Source: Lachnospiraceae bacterium (GTDB lineage: Bacteria > Bacillota > Clostridia > Lachnospirales > Lachnospiraceae). From it: a stretch of DNA of 45,941 nt. Below are positions 15,299 to 23,708 of the stretch, one piece after another (position 1 is the first letter of the stretch; each line of letters starts with the position of its first letter). The notes below the pieces were generated by a model. The model did no database searches. It worked only from the letters and a program-made list of their open reading frames with translations, and was not told the origin of the DNA. The DNA lies in assembly GCA_017622845.1 (NCBI GenBank), contig JAGAQJ010000043.1:1-45941 (forward strand), written 5' to 3'. The position numbers and the translations under genes were made by a program.

Positions 15299-16690
15299 AT
15301 GTTATGCTTTAAATGTGGATGCCGCCTGTCGGAGAAGAATTTTTGCACCGGCTGTGGGGCTGATGTAGGTTTGTACAAGAAAATTATGTACACGGCAAAC
15401 CGTTTTTATAATGATGGGCTGGAAAAAGCGAATGTGAGGGATTTGTCCGGTGCGGTGTCAAGCCTGAGACAATGCCTGAAACTGAATAAAAATCATATTG
15501 ACGCAAGAAATTTGCTGGGACTTGTTTATTTTGAACGCGGCGAGGTCGTAGCAGCCTTAAGTGAATGGGTTATGAGTAAAAACATCAGAAGTGAGAAAAA
15601 TATCGCTGATGACTATATTGATATGATACAAAATAATCCGGGAAGGCTTGACGCATACAATCAGACAATTAAAAAATACAATCTGGCGCTGAATTACTGC
15701 CGGCAGAGCAGCGTTGACCTGGCTGTGATACAGTTAAAAAAGGTTATTTCCATGAACCCGAGGTTTGTGCAGGCAAGACAGCTTTTGGCGCTTTTGTACA
15801 TCAATAGCCAAGAGTGGGAAAAGGCAAAAAAAGAGCTTGACAAAGCACTGAAGATTGATGCGAATAATACGATGACGCTCAGATATCTCAGAGAAACAGA
15901 AGCAATGATGCCGTCTGAAGAAGAGCGTATACGAAAAAAGAAGGATGCCATCGTTTATCAAAGCGGTAATGATACTGTGATACAGCCTGTAAGAAAAAAA
16001 GATATGGTTGGGATGCAGACGATAATCAATATTGTAATAGGCATTGTGCTTGGAGCAGGCATCGCATGGTTTCTGGCAGTTCCGGCAAGAGAACAGCAGG
16101 TCAGGGATGAGATGAATGAGAAATACAAGGTTGTGAGTGAGCAGCTTGATGCAAAGACTGTACAGGTAGATGAATTGACTACACAAGTCAGTGAACTGAC
16201 ACAGGAGAAGAATTCGCTTTCAAGCAGTTTGAGCCAGGTGCAGGGAAATAATGTGATATTAGAGGCAAATGACAACCTGATTGAAGCTGCTTTTCTGTAT
16301 ATCAATGGAACCGGAGATGAGATGGCAATTGCACAGGAGCTTGAGCAGATTGATGAGGATTATCTCCAGACAGAGTCAGCGGAGAGCTTCCGGAATTTAT
16401 ATAATGCACTGAAGGACAGCGTGAGTGAGGTTGTTGCAGAAGACAGTTATAATTTAGGCTATGAAGCATTCCGCGCAGAAGAATACGATACCGCGATAGA
16501 ATATCTCGACAGGGCATTCCGCTATGACCAGTCAAACGGTGAGGCGCTTTACAATCTTGGAAACTCTTATCATCAAAAGGGAGACACAGACAAGGCGATT
16601 GAAATCTATGAGCAGGTGATAGAGCTGTTTCCTAACACGGAGAAGGCGAGAAAGTCGCAGAATTACATTAAAGAAATAAAGGGTGAGTAA
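15299..16690 (+). CDS. Zinc-ribbon, TPR-repeat membrane protein
   Basis: A 463-residue protein. Cys3/Cys6 and Cys16/Cys19 form an N-terminal zinc ribbon. TPR helices follow (about 40-110 and 130-195), then one membrane helix (239-262, INIVIGIVLGAGIAWFLAVP), a coiled coil rich in Gln/Glu/Ser (264-313), and two further TPRs at the C terminus (about 380-460, including NGEALYNLGNSYHQKGDTDKAIEIY). TPR arrays on both sides of the membrane suggest a scaffold linking cytoplasmic and extracytoplasmic partners. No partner is evident. GGGGAG before the ATG supports the start, and a terminator closes the unit at 16707-16739. Confidence 0.8.
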   Translation: MLCFKCGCRLSEKNFCTGCGADVGLYKKIMYTANRFYNDGLEKANVRDLSGAVSSLRQCLKLNKNHIDARNLLGLVYFERGEVVAALSEWVMSKNIRSEKNIADDYIDMIQNNPGRLDAYNQTIKKYNLALNYCRQSSVDLAVIQLKKVISMNPRFVQARQLLALLYINSQEWEKAKKELDKALKIDANNTMTLRYLRETEAMMPSEEERIRKKKDAIVYQSGNDTVIQPVRKKDMVGMQTIINIVIGIVLGAGIAWFLAVPAREQQVRDEMNEKYKVVSEQLDAKTVQVDELTTQVSELTQEKNSLSSSLSQVQGNNVILEANDNLIEAAFLYINGTGDEMAIAQELEQIDEDYLQTESAESFRNLYNALKDSVSEVVAEDSYNLGYEAFRAEEYDTAIEYLDRAFRYDQSNGEALYNLGNSYHQKGDTDKAIEIYEQVIELFPNTEKARKSQNYIKEIKGE

Positions 16691-16706
16691 TATCTCAGAA
16701 ACACGA

Positions 16707-16739
16707 AAGAGAACATGTCGGAAAGATGTGTTCTTTTTT
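16707..16739 (+). terminator. Terminator after the TPR gene
   Basis: GAACATGT (16711-16718) pairs with ATGTGTTC (16726-16733), with two wobbles, and runs into six Ts at 16734-16739. A second GC hairpin, CGGGCAG (16748-16754) with CTGCCCG (16772-16778), lies in the spoIIAA leader just after it. Confidence 0.75.
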
Positions 16740-16817
16740 CATGCACGCGGGCAGAGGAGAAGGAAGTTCCCCTGCCCGATTGCCAGGATGAATCAATGAA
16801 AAGGAGGAGGAAAATGA

Positions 16818-17135
16818 ATGGAGCAGAAGATGGAGGAATACGCGATTATTGACAATTATCTGTGCATCAGGATGCCCAAAGAGGTTGACCACCACGGGGC
16901 AGCCGGTATCAGGGAATGCGCAGACAGAATGATACTTGATGATAAGGTGAAAAATATTGTATTTGATTTTGAGGACACGACCTTTATGGACAGTTCAGGA
17001 CTGGGAATTATCATCGGAAGATACAGGAAGATATCATGCTTCGGGGGAAAGGTATATGCCATCAATACCAGTGAGCGTATCGGAAAAATTCTGCGGTCTT
17101 CGGGCATGTCTTCTATCATAGAGATACTGGCTTAG
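16818..17135 (+). CDS. spoIIAA: Anti-sigma F factor antagonist SpoIIAA (STAS domain)
   Basis: A 105-residue STAS-domain protein. The phosphorylation-site region reads TTFMDSSGLGIIIGRYR, where the serine in DSSG is the one phosphorylated by SpoIIAB in the family. In the forespore the unphosphorylated form binds SpoIIAB and frees sigma F. AGGAGGAGG precedes the ATG. It is the first gene of the spoIIA operon, followed by spoIIAB and sigF in the classical order. I could not find a convincing sigma-H promoter in front. Confidence 0.93.
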   Translation: MEQKMEEYAIIDNYLCIRMPKEVDHHGAAGIRECADRMILDDKVKNIVFDFEDTTFMDSSGLGIIIGRYRKISCFGGKVYAINTSERIGKILRSSGMSSIIEILA

Positions 17136-17264
17136 GAGACGGAATAAAAAATATCGGCATGGAAAGCTGCCGCGAAATATCGGACAAGCCGTAAAGATGG
17201 GATAAGAGGAAGGAAAACTTTCTGTATGGAAAATGAGCTTACAAGGATTGAAAGGAAACAAAAT

Positions 17265-17747
17265 ATGGAAAATCAAATATCTATGGAGTTTGACGCATTA
17301 TCTGAAAATGAAGGACTGGCAAGAGTGGTAATCGCCGCATTTGTGGCGCGGGTTGACCCGACCGTTGACCAGGTGGAAGATGTTAAGACCGCAGTGTCGG
17401 AGGCGGTTACAAATGCCATTATACATGGTTACGCGGAGAAAGGCGGTCGTGTTGTGATGAAAGCAAGGCTGTCTGATGAGGGAGAGCTGTCCGTAGATAT
17501 CATTGACAGCGGAGTAGGAATTGCCGATGTGGAACAGGCAATGCAGCCGCTCTTTACCACAGGTGCGGAAAATGAGCGTTCAGGCATGGGGTTCTCATTT
17601 ATGGAGGCTTTTATGGATGGGCTTGAGGTAGAGAGCAGTCCGGGTCAGGGAACACATGTACATATGTGGAAGCGTTTTGTGTGCGCGCAGGAGCAGTCCG
17701 CGCCAATTTTACAAGCAGCAGTGTGGAACAGAAGCGGCAGGTTGTAA
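17265..17747 (+). CDS. spoIIAB: Anti-sigma F factor SpoIIAB
   Basis: A 160-residue GHKL-fold serine kinase and anti-sigma factor. The N box (VSEAVTNAIIHGY), the G1 region (DIIDSGVGI) and the G2 region (ERSGMGFSFMEAFMD) are all present. It binds sigma F and phosphorylates SpoIIAA. I chose ATG 17265 because MENQISMEFDALSENEG aligns with the known N terminus of Bacillus SpoIIAB (MKNEM-LEFSALS) and AAAGGA lies eight bases before. An upstream in-frame ATG at 17226 would add 13 residues. The C-terminal tail is about 15 residues longer than in Bacillus. Confidence 0.93.
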   Translation: MENQISMEFDALSENEGLARVVIAAFVARVDPTVDQVEDVKTAVSEAVTNAIIHGYAEKGGRVVMKARLSDEGELSVDIIDSGVGIADVEQAMQPLFTTGAENERSGMGFSFMEAFMDGLEVESSPGQGTHVHMWKRFVCAQEQSAPILQAAVWNRSGRL

Positions 17748-17750
17748 TCT

Positions 17751-18467
17751 ATGGAGGAGAAGGAACTTTTTATCAGGGCACAGAGAGGAGAAAGAGAGGC
17801 AAAAGAAGAACTTTTTGATAAAAATAGGGGACTGGTGCATCATGTCATGAAGCGCTTTATCGGACGAAGCGGTATTGAAGCGGAGGATTTATTTCAGATT
17901 GGCTCGTTAGGGCTTCTGAAAGCAATCGAAAAGTTTGATACGGATTACGGTGTGTGTTTTTCCACCTATGCAGTTCCTTTAATCATGGGAGAGATACGCC
18001 GTTTCCTGCGGGACGACGGAATTATTAAAATCAGCAGAAGTATCAAGGAAAACAGCAGACAGTTAAAGCAGATTCGGGAGTTTTTGCAGCAGAAGACAGG
18101 CAGGGAACCGACACTGTCAGAGCTTGCGCAGGAATCAGGGCTTGCTGTCGAGGATATTGTGACTGCGCTGGAGGCGGGACGGGAAGTGGAGTCAATTGAT
18201 AAGACGATTTATGAATCGGACGGAAGTGAGGTGCGTCTTCTGGATATGCTCGGCAAAGAGGGAGAGAGTGAGGAGATTGTGAATAAGCTGCTGTTGGAAA
18301 AACTGTTGGACGGGCTGGATGAGAGAGAGAAGAATCTTATCCGGTTAAGATATTTTGAGAACAAAACCCAGATACAGGTTGCAGGTGATTTGGGAATGAG
18401 TCAGGTTCAGGTAAGCCGTATGGAGAAAAGGGTGCTGCTCAGACTCCGCCAGGAAGCAATGGCATAA
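17751..18467 (+). CDS. sigF: Sporulation RNA polymerase sigma factor F
   Basis: A 238-residue sigma-70 family factor with region 2 (EDLFQIGSLGLLKAIEKFD), the STYAVPLIMGEIRRFLRDDG segment typical of SigF/SigG, region 3 and a region 4 helix-turn-helix (KTQIQVAGDLGMSQVQVSRME). As sigma F it starts the forespore programme after septation. The ATG is three bases after the spoIIAB stop with only a weak ribosome site, suggesting translational coupling to its own inhibitor. SigG is closely related, but position directly after spoIIAB settles the call. Confidence 0.95.
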   Translation: MEEKELFIRAQRGEREAKEELFDKNRGLVHHVMKRFIGRSGIEAEDLFQIGSLGLLKAIEKFDTDYGVCFSTYAVPLIMGEIRRFLRDDGIIKISRSIKENSRQLKQIREFLQQKTGREPTLSELAQESGLAVEDIVTALEAGREVESIDKTIYESDGSEVRLLDMLGKEGESEEIVNKLLLEKLLDGLDEREKNLIRLRYFENKTQIQVAGDLGMSQVQVSRMEKRVLLRLRQEAMA

Positions 18468-18506
18468 ACACATATCAATAGAAATGTGTTCAAAAGCCTT
18501 GAACTA

Positions 18507-18534
18507 TAAAGTTTCACATGAAATGTGCCGATAA
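18507..18534 (+). promoter_or_regulatory. Flagellar sigma-D (sigma-28) promoter
   Basis: TAAA (18507-18510), a 16-base spacer and GCCGATAA (18527-18534) match the sigma-D/sigma-28 consensus TAAA-N15/16-GCCGATAA in every consensus base. The -35 even extends to TAAAGTTT. It lies 101 bases upstream of the DUF6033-like gene, in a spacer just after sigF. Confidence 0.85.
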
Positions 18535-18635
18535 TATAAGTAACAGAGTACCTATGTCATTATATGGGGAAAGGTGTGAGGGAAGGGAATCCCTGTTATG
18601 GTCAACATTTTATTATAAGGAAAGGCTGGTATCAT

Positions 18636-19538
18636 ATGAATGGAATCAATTACAGCTCTCTTTTGAGCAATACGGGACTTTTTTCTAATCAGGCAGCAAA
18701 CAAAGATGAGGTAGGCATCAAAGGAAGCCTTACCAGTGTAAATAAAAGGACAGGAAGCCGAACGGCTGAGGACAAGAGACAGACAAACGCTGACAAGGAT
18801 ACCTATGAGTACAGCGGACAGGCACGTGATGTCAAGGCCGGCTATGACAGACCAAAGCGCGTGGAGGCTGCCAAAGAGGATGAGTACAAAGCGCTTGACG
18901 CAGACGGCATACAAGAAGGAATCCGGTTGAGCGATGCAGCCAGGGATTTGCTTGCAGAGCTGAGGGAAAAATATGGAAATATGGATATTGCCGTGGCTGA
19001 GTGGTCCACAGACGAGGAACAGGACTATTATGCAGGTAAGGCGACAAAGGAGTACAGTGTTTTGATTAATCCTGAGCTTCTGGAAAAGATGGCAGCAGAT
19101 GAGTCCGTAAGAGCGGAATATGAGGCTGTGCTCAGCGGTGCGGGCGAAAAGTTCGATACGTTAAAGGAAGAGCTGGGTGAAGATGCCGACAAGATAAAGA
19201 GCTTCAGCATTACAATCGATAAAGACGGAAAGATATCTTATGCAGTACAGCTTTTAAAGGATATGGCAGAGAGCAGCAAGGCGGAGAAAAAGGAAAATAC
19301 AGCGTCCAGGACACAGCAGGAGCGTATGGAAGAGAGGCGTGCCGGGAGGAAGAAGGCTGAGAAGGAACGGCTTGAAAAGCTTGAGCTGGAGAAACAGGAA
19401 ACAGAGAAGATTGAGGCAGATTCGATTGAGGAGCTGATAGCAGCAATTAAGGAAAAGCTTCATCCGGAGCAGATGAGTGTGACAGATGCTGTAGAAGCTG
19501 CCGAAACAGCAGCGGAGGGACAGACCGCAGCAGAATAG
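18636..19538 (+). CDS. DUF6033-like protein under flagellar sigma control
   Basis: A 300-residue soluble protein with no signal peptide. The N terminus is Asn/Ser/Gly-rich (NGINYSSLLSNTGLF). A conserved core (about 100-210) runs from RLSDAARDLLAELREKYGN through EYSVLINPELLEKMAADES to SFSITIDKDGKISYAVQLL, and the C-terminal third is a long Glu/Lys/Arg coiled coil. The core resembles DUF6033 proteins of Lachnospiraceae as I recall them; function unknown. The start follows AAGGAAAGG; a longer in-frame ATG at 18564 lacks one. The flagellar-type promoter and a terminator on either side make it a single-gene unit. Confidence 0.7.
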   Translation: MNGINYSSLLSNTGLFSNQAANKDEVGIKGSLTSVNKRTGSRTAEDKRQTNADKDTYEYSGQARDVKAGYDRPKRVEAAKEDEYKALDADGIQEGIRLSDAARDLLAELREKYGNMDIAVAEWSTDEEQDYYAGKATKEYSVLINPELLEKMAADESVRAEYEAVLSGAGEKFDTLKEELGEDADKIKSFSITIDKDGKISYAVQLLKDMAESSKAEKKENTASRTQQERMEERRAGRKKAEKERLEKLELEKQETEKIEADSIEELIAAIKEKLHPEQMSVTDAVEAAETAAEGQTAAE

Positions 19539-19548
19539 ATGATTCGAA

Positions 19549-19595
19549 AGCGCTACCGCATTGAAAACCAAAATGTGGCGGCGCTTTTTTGTTGT
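19549..19595 (+). terminator. Strong terminator after the DUF6033-like gene
   Basis: AAAGCGC pairs with GCGCTTT and, inside it, CCGCAT with ATGTGG; the hairpin runs into six Ts. It separates the sigma-D unit from the trkA region. Confidence 0.85.
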
Positions 19596-19624
19596 CTTTT
19601 TGTTATTACGTGCTATAATTACAA

Positions 19625-19786
19625 GGTAGCGCCAGTAGTCCCCTGTATACTGACGCTGCCATGACGATATATAAGGATAATGGTTCAGCCATGCTGATTG
19701 ACAGGCTGCCGGATTGTACAAGCTGCCCTTAGCGGTCAGGCTGTCGCGGTCGTTTTGTACAATCAGCTCTGCAGGACTGAACTGTT
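19625..19786. repeat. Intergenic structured repeat, copy C
   Basis: An upstream hairpin pairs GTAGCGCCAGTA with TACTGACGCTGC (about 19626-19659) and shares CTGTATAYTGACGCTG with the hairpin ahead of copy A. TTCAGCCATG (19684-19693) then opens the main element, which closes with CTGAACTGTT (19777-19786). Inside, GATTGTACAA (19712-19721) pairs perfectly with TTGTACAATC (19755-19764). An alternative outer pairing CTGATTG/CAATCAG is also possible. The last element bases abut TATAAT at 19790-19795, a possible -10 for trkA. Confidence 0.7.
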
Positions 19787-19822
19787 ACATATAATGTTGA
19801 TTAATTTGGAGGACTGCTTGAC

Positions 19823-21184
19823 GTGAAAATTATTATTGCAGGTGATGGTAAGGTAGGCTCGATGCTTACGAGACAGCTCTCGGCAGAGGGATATGATTTG
19901 ACACTGATTGATGCGAATTTAAAGGTGTTGGAATCTACCGAGGAACGATACGATATTATGGTAGTACAGGGGAATTGCGCTTCCATGGAGACTTTAGAGC
20001 AGGCCGGAGCAGCAGAGGCTGATTTGCTGATTGCTGTGACCAATGCAGATGAAGTCAATCTGCTTTGCTGTATGACGGCACACGGGCTGAATCCGGATAT
20101 TCACACAATAGCCCGTGTCAGAAACCCGGAGTACACGGAGCAGGTATATAAAATGCGGGGGCTGTTTGCGCTTTCCATGATGGTAAATCCTGAGAAGCTG
20201 GCTGCTGTAGAGATTGAAAGGCTGCTCAAATACCCGGGCTTTTTAAAGCGGGACACCTTTGCAAAAGGAAGAGTGGAAATTGTAGAGCTTCGCGTGGAGG
20301 CAGACCATAAGCTGTGCAGCACGGCGCTGAATGACCTTTACAGTATTGTAAAGTGTAAAATTCTCGTGTGTACAGTCATCAGAAATGGCAAAGCAGTTGC
20401 GCCGGACGGTAATTTCGTGCTGCAGGCAGGAGACAGGATTTTTGTTACGGCTCCAACGAATACACTGACCATTCTTCTGAAAAACCTGGGAATCATCACG
20501 CATAAAGTGAAACGGGTGATTCTCTGCGGCGGCGGACGTGTCAGCTATTATCTTGCCCAAATCCTTCTCAAGAATGGTATCGGAGTACAGATTGTAGAAC
20601 AAAATTATGACAGGTGCCTTCAGCTTGCGAATCTGCTTCCGCAGGCTTCCATTATACATGGCGATGCCAGCAGGGAGTTTCTGCTGGACAATGAGGGAAT
20701 CTCGGACTGTGATGCGCTTGTGACTTTGACAGGCATGGACGAGACGAATATTATCATCTCGCTGTACGGAAGCAATTGTAAAGTTCCGCAGATTATCACA
20801 AAGCTTGGACGGCTTGAGAATAACACGATACTGGATTCTCTGCCAATTGGAAGCATTATCAGTCCCAAGGAGCTTTGCTGCAACCATATTGTAAGGTATG
20901 TGCGTGCTATGGAAAATCAGACGGGTGCGGCGCTTACAGTACATACAATTGCAGACGGACAGACCGAAGCGGTGGAATTTATGGTTGATGAGAATACGCT
21001 TCATTGCGGAGAACCTTTAAAAAAATTGAAGCTTAAGAAGAACGTACTGATTGTGTGCATCACGCATGGCGCCCGGCTTGAGATTCCAAACGGTGATTCC
21101 AGCTTTGTACGGGGAGACACTATGATTGTGGTGACGGGAGCAGACAGGGTGATTTACCAGCTAAATGACATTTTTGAGGATTGA
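19823..21184 (+). CDS. trkA: Trk potassium uptake regulatory protein TrkA
   Basis: A 453-residue cytoplasmic protein with two RCK repeats, each with a Rossmann NAD-binding domain followed by a TrkA-C domain. The glycine motifs are GDGKVGSMLTR at the N terminus and CGGGRVSYYLAQ near residue 235. It forms the gating ring of the TrkH potassium channel/transporter encoded next. The start is GTG at 19823 with GGAGGA nine bases before. The trkH gene follows at once. Confidence 0.95.
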   Translation: MKIIIAGDGKVGSMLTRQLSAEGYDLTLIDANLKVLESTEERYDIMVVQGNCASMETLEQAGAAEADLLIAVTNADEVNLLCCMTAHGLNPDIHTIARVRNPEYTEQVYKMRGLFALSMMVNPEKLAAVEIERLLKYPGFLKRDTFAKGRVEIVELRVEADHKLCSTALNDLYSIVKCKILVCTVIRNGKAVAPDGNFVLQAGDRIFVTAPTNTLTILLKNLGIITHKVKRVILCGGGRVSYYLAQILLKNGIGVQIVEQNYDRCLQLANLLPQASIIHGDASREFLLDNEGISDCDALVTLTGMDETNIIISLYGSNCKVPQIITKLGRLENNTILDSLPIGSIISPKELCCNHIVRYVRAMENQTGAALTVHTIADGQTEAVEFMVDENTLHCGEPLKKLKLKKNVLIVCITHGARLEIPNGDSSFVRGDTMIVVTGADRVIYQLNDIFED

Positions 21185-21198
21185 GGATAAGAAGGGCT

Positions 21199-22668
21199 AT
21201 GAATTACAAAATGATGGGCAGATTTATCGGGCACATTCTCCTGGTTGAGGCGATTTTTATGCTGCCTTCCCTGCTGATTGGTCTGTACCAAAAGGAAGAA
21301 ATGGCAAGCATCGGATTTGCGGCAGGCATCGGTATTATTTTGGCAATTGCACTGATTCTGCTTTTTCTGAGCAGAGACAGCAAAAAGGGCTTTAAGGCAA
21401 AGGAAGGGCTTGTCTGTGTGGGGATAAGCTGGATTGCGATGAGTATTTTGGGAAGCCTGCCATTCTATATATCAAGAGAGATTCCGCACTATGTTGATGC
21501 ATTGTTTGAGACGGTTTCCGGCTTTACGACAACCGGAGCTTCCATCGTGTCTGATGTTGAAGGACTTTCCATGAGTATTCTGTATTGGAGAAGCTTTACC
21601 CACTGGATTGGCGGAATGGGCGTGCTTGTATTTGTGCTGGCAGTGGGAGCCTCAGGGGAAAGCAATAAGGGCTTTACCATGCATCTTCTGCGTGCAGAAA
21701 GTCCGGGACCGCAGGTTGGAAAACTGGTGCCGAAGATGAAAAAGACAGCAGAGATTATGTATCTGATCTATATCCTTCTTACCATTGTCAATATTTTATT
21801 TTTGCTGTTGGGAAAAATGCCTGTGTTTGATGCGGTATGTACAGCCTTTGGCACGGCAGGAACCGGTGGATTTGGTATTAAAAATGACAGTATAGCAGGG
21901 TACAGCCCCTACATTCAAAATGTATGTACAGTTTTTATGCTGTTGTTTGGTGTGAATTTCAGCTGTTATTATATGCTTTTGCTGAAGCAGTTTCACAGCG
22001 TGTTTAAGGACGAGGAATTAAGGCTTTATCTGGGCATTGTAATTGGAAGCATTGCGCTGATCACGCTGAATCTCAGAGGCTTTTACGGCACCTTGGAGGA
22101 GACAGTGCGGCATGCGGCATTTCAGGTGGCAAGCATTGTGACTACGACTGGATATGCCACGACAGACTTTGATCTGTGGCCGGGCTTTTCCAAGGCGATA
22201 ATACTGGGGCTTATGGTGATTGGCGCGAGTGCAGGAAGCACAGGCGGCGGCTTTAAATGTGCAAGAGTTTTGATTATCCTAAAGAGTCTTCGCAGAAATC
22301 TGCGGCGTGCAATATCGCCTCAGAAGGTCCAGGTCGTAAGAATTAATGACCGCATGATTGACGAGAAGGTATTGGAAAATACAAATGCATATCTCTCAGC
22401 GTATGTCATTATTATTTTTATCAGCTTTATCCTGATTTCAATCGATAAATTTTCTGTCACGACCAATATTACTGCAGTGCTTTCCTGCTTTAATAATATT
22501 GGGCCGGGGCTTGATGCGGTAGGTCCGACCTGCAACTTTGGCGGATACAGCCTGTTTTCCAAGCTTGTACTGATCGTGGATATGCTTGCAGGCAGACTTG
22601 AGATTTTCCCGATTCTAATCCTGTTCTCGAGAAGCACATGGGGGATTATAGATACCAAAAGAGGTTAA
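21199..22668 (+). CDS. trkH: Trk potassium uptake membrane subunit TrkH
   Basis: A 489-residue polytopic membrane protein of the TrkH/KtrB family. The four selectivity-filter loops are visible as the glycine-containing segments SGFTTTGAS, FGTAGTGGFG, TTTGYATTDFD and NNIGPGLDAVG. It transports potassium together with TrkA. I prefer ATG 21199, 14 bases after the trkA stop, over an overlapping in-frame TTG at 21181. The stop overlaps by four bases the stop of the convergent PHP gene. Confidence 0.95.
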   Translation: MNYKMMGRFIGHILLVEAIFMLPSLLIGLYQKEEMASIGFAAGIGIILAIALILLFLSRDSKKGFKAKEGLVCVGISWIAMSILGSLPFYISREIPHYVDALFETVSGFTTTGASIVSDVEGLSMSILYWRSFTHWIGGMGVLVFVLAVGASGESNKGFTMHLLRAESPGPQVGKLVPKMKKTAEIMYLIYILLTIVNILFLLLGKMPVFDAVCTAFGTAGTGGFGIKNDSIAGYSPYIQNVCTVFMLLFGVNFSCYYMLLLKQFHSVFKDEELRLYLGIVIGSIALITLNLRGFYGTLEETVRHAAFQVASIVTTTGYATTDFDLWPGFSKAIILGLMVIGASAGSTGGGFKCARVLIILKSLRRNLRRAISPQKVQVVRINDRMIDEKVLENTNAYLSAYVIIIFISFILISIDKFSVTTNITAVLSCFNNIGPGLDAVGPTCNFGGYSLFSKLVLIVDMLAGRLEIFPILILFSRSTWGIIDTKRG

Positions 22669-23462
22669 AATGTGGCAAAGATTTCTTCGACACTGTGTGT
22701 GGCGATGGGAATATTTGCCTTGTCAAAAATGAATACAGGCAGATGGTTAGAGGTATGTTCCTCCCACGCAAGCTGCTGCTGCGGCACATGGAGATGAAAT
22801 CCTGTGCCGCTTTTCACACGTTTGACGTAATCGGCTATGGAATGTAAAGGTTCCTCAAATGCCATACCGTAGATGCTGCCGTTGTCAGTCACTCCAACCT
22901 TATGAATATCAGAGCCGGCTGTCATAGTGATGCCATGCTCTTTGGCGTAACGGTATGCCATGCGGTTCTGCTCATATGGATTTCCGGCATTTGCGACCTC
23001 AAAAGCATCGCATTGATGAGGGTGTACATATACCTCGGACAGATAGCCCCTCTCACGAAAGGGGTGTGCCTGAACAACAAGTCCGCCGTCCGCCTTGATG
23101 CGGTGATAGTGGGTGATATGATCCCACTCCATCATGTCAGGATGAGCGATAAGCCATTGTTTATCCAGTCCGTAGACAAGAAATTCATCGCCGTAAAAAC
23201 GGCATTCCCATGCAAAAAATACCTTTAAGCCTTGCCGGTCGCCTTCTGCTTTGGCTTCCTCGTACCCTTTACAGAACAGACTGACACGCTCCTCCCACGA
23301 AAGATTTTTGGGAATACAGCAGTTTCCGTTAAAAAAGTGGTCTGTGACAATAATGCCGTCATAGCCGAGATTTTTGTAGAATGAGATATATTCTGCTCCT
23401 GCGCTTTTCGCACATGCGCTTGCAGCAGTGGTATGCAGGTGTGTTTCATATAAATATGACAT
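22665..23462 (-). CDS. PHP-domain metal-dependent phosphoesterase
   Basis: A 265-residue protein of the polymerase-and-histidinol-phosphatase (PHP) superfamily. Metal-ligand motifs are in order: ETHLHTTAASACAKS at the N terminus, GIIVTDHFFNGN, WECRFYG, VVQAHPFRE and AGSDIH. It should hydrolyse a phosphoester with two or three bound metals; the substrate is unknown. The ATG at 23462 has AAGGAG eight bases upstream; a GTG three codons earlier overlaps that site. It is a lone minus-strand gene among plus-strand neighbours, with no room for a terminator before trkH. Confidence 0.88.
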   Translation of the reverse strand: MSYLYETHLHTTAASACAKSAGAEYISFYKNLGYDGIIVTDHFFNGNCCIPKNLSWEERVSLFCKGYEEAKAEGDRQGLKVFFAWECRFYGDEFLVYGLDKQWLIAHPDMMEWDHITHYHRIKADGGLVVQAHPFRERGYLSEVYVHPHQCDAFEVANAGNPYEQNRMAYRYAKEHGITMTAGSDIHKVGVTDNGSIYGMAFEEPLHSIADYVKRVKSGTGFHLHVPQQQLAWEEHTSNHLPVFIFDKANIPIATHSVEEIFATF

Positions 23463-23596
23463 GTGTGTCACTCCTTTTCATGCGATGTGAATACTGTAAT
23501 TGTTCAGTGAATGTTCTTCATTAATATAGCATAAAGCTGAAAGAGAGTCCAGCTTGTAATGAAGTTGGCAGGGAAAAAGGACTGAAAATGCTGCTG

Positions 23597-23645
23597 TTCA
23601 CACCGAAAACATATATCGATGCTCAATATTTAATTGGGGTGTGAA
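23597..23645. promoter_or_regulatory. Hairpin in the divergent PHP / hydrolase spacer
   Basis: TTCACACC (23597-23604) and GGTGTGAA (23638-23645) are perfect 8-bp arms 33 bases apart, about 65 bases before the carbon-nitrogen hydrolase start. It could be an operator pair or a leader stem. No function can be assigned. Confidence 0.35.
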
Positions 23646-23708
23646 TAGTAGCCGGATAACAGTCGATAGAACAAGCAGTTCGATAAATCAAAATGATTGG
23701 AGGATATT

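Noticed and set aside
16741-16817. Sigma-H promoter before spoIIAA
   Set aside because: GAAGGAAGT and GATGAATCA resemble the -35 and -10 but are 19 bases apart, much more than the 11-12 expected, and both carry mismatches.
17226-17264. Longer N terminus for SpoIIAB
   Set aside because: The family's N terminus aligns with ATG 17265, which has the better-spaced ribosome site.
20243-21004. Long minus-strand frame of 253 codons
   Set aside because: Lies entirely antisense to trkA, whose domains are intact; it shows no ribosome site and has a composition typical of a shadow frame.
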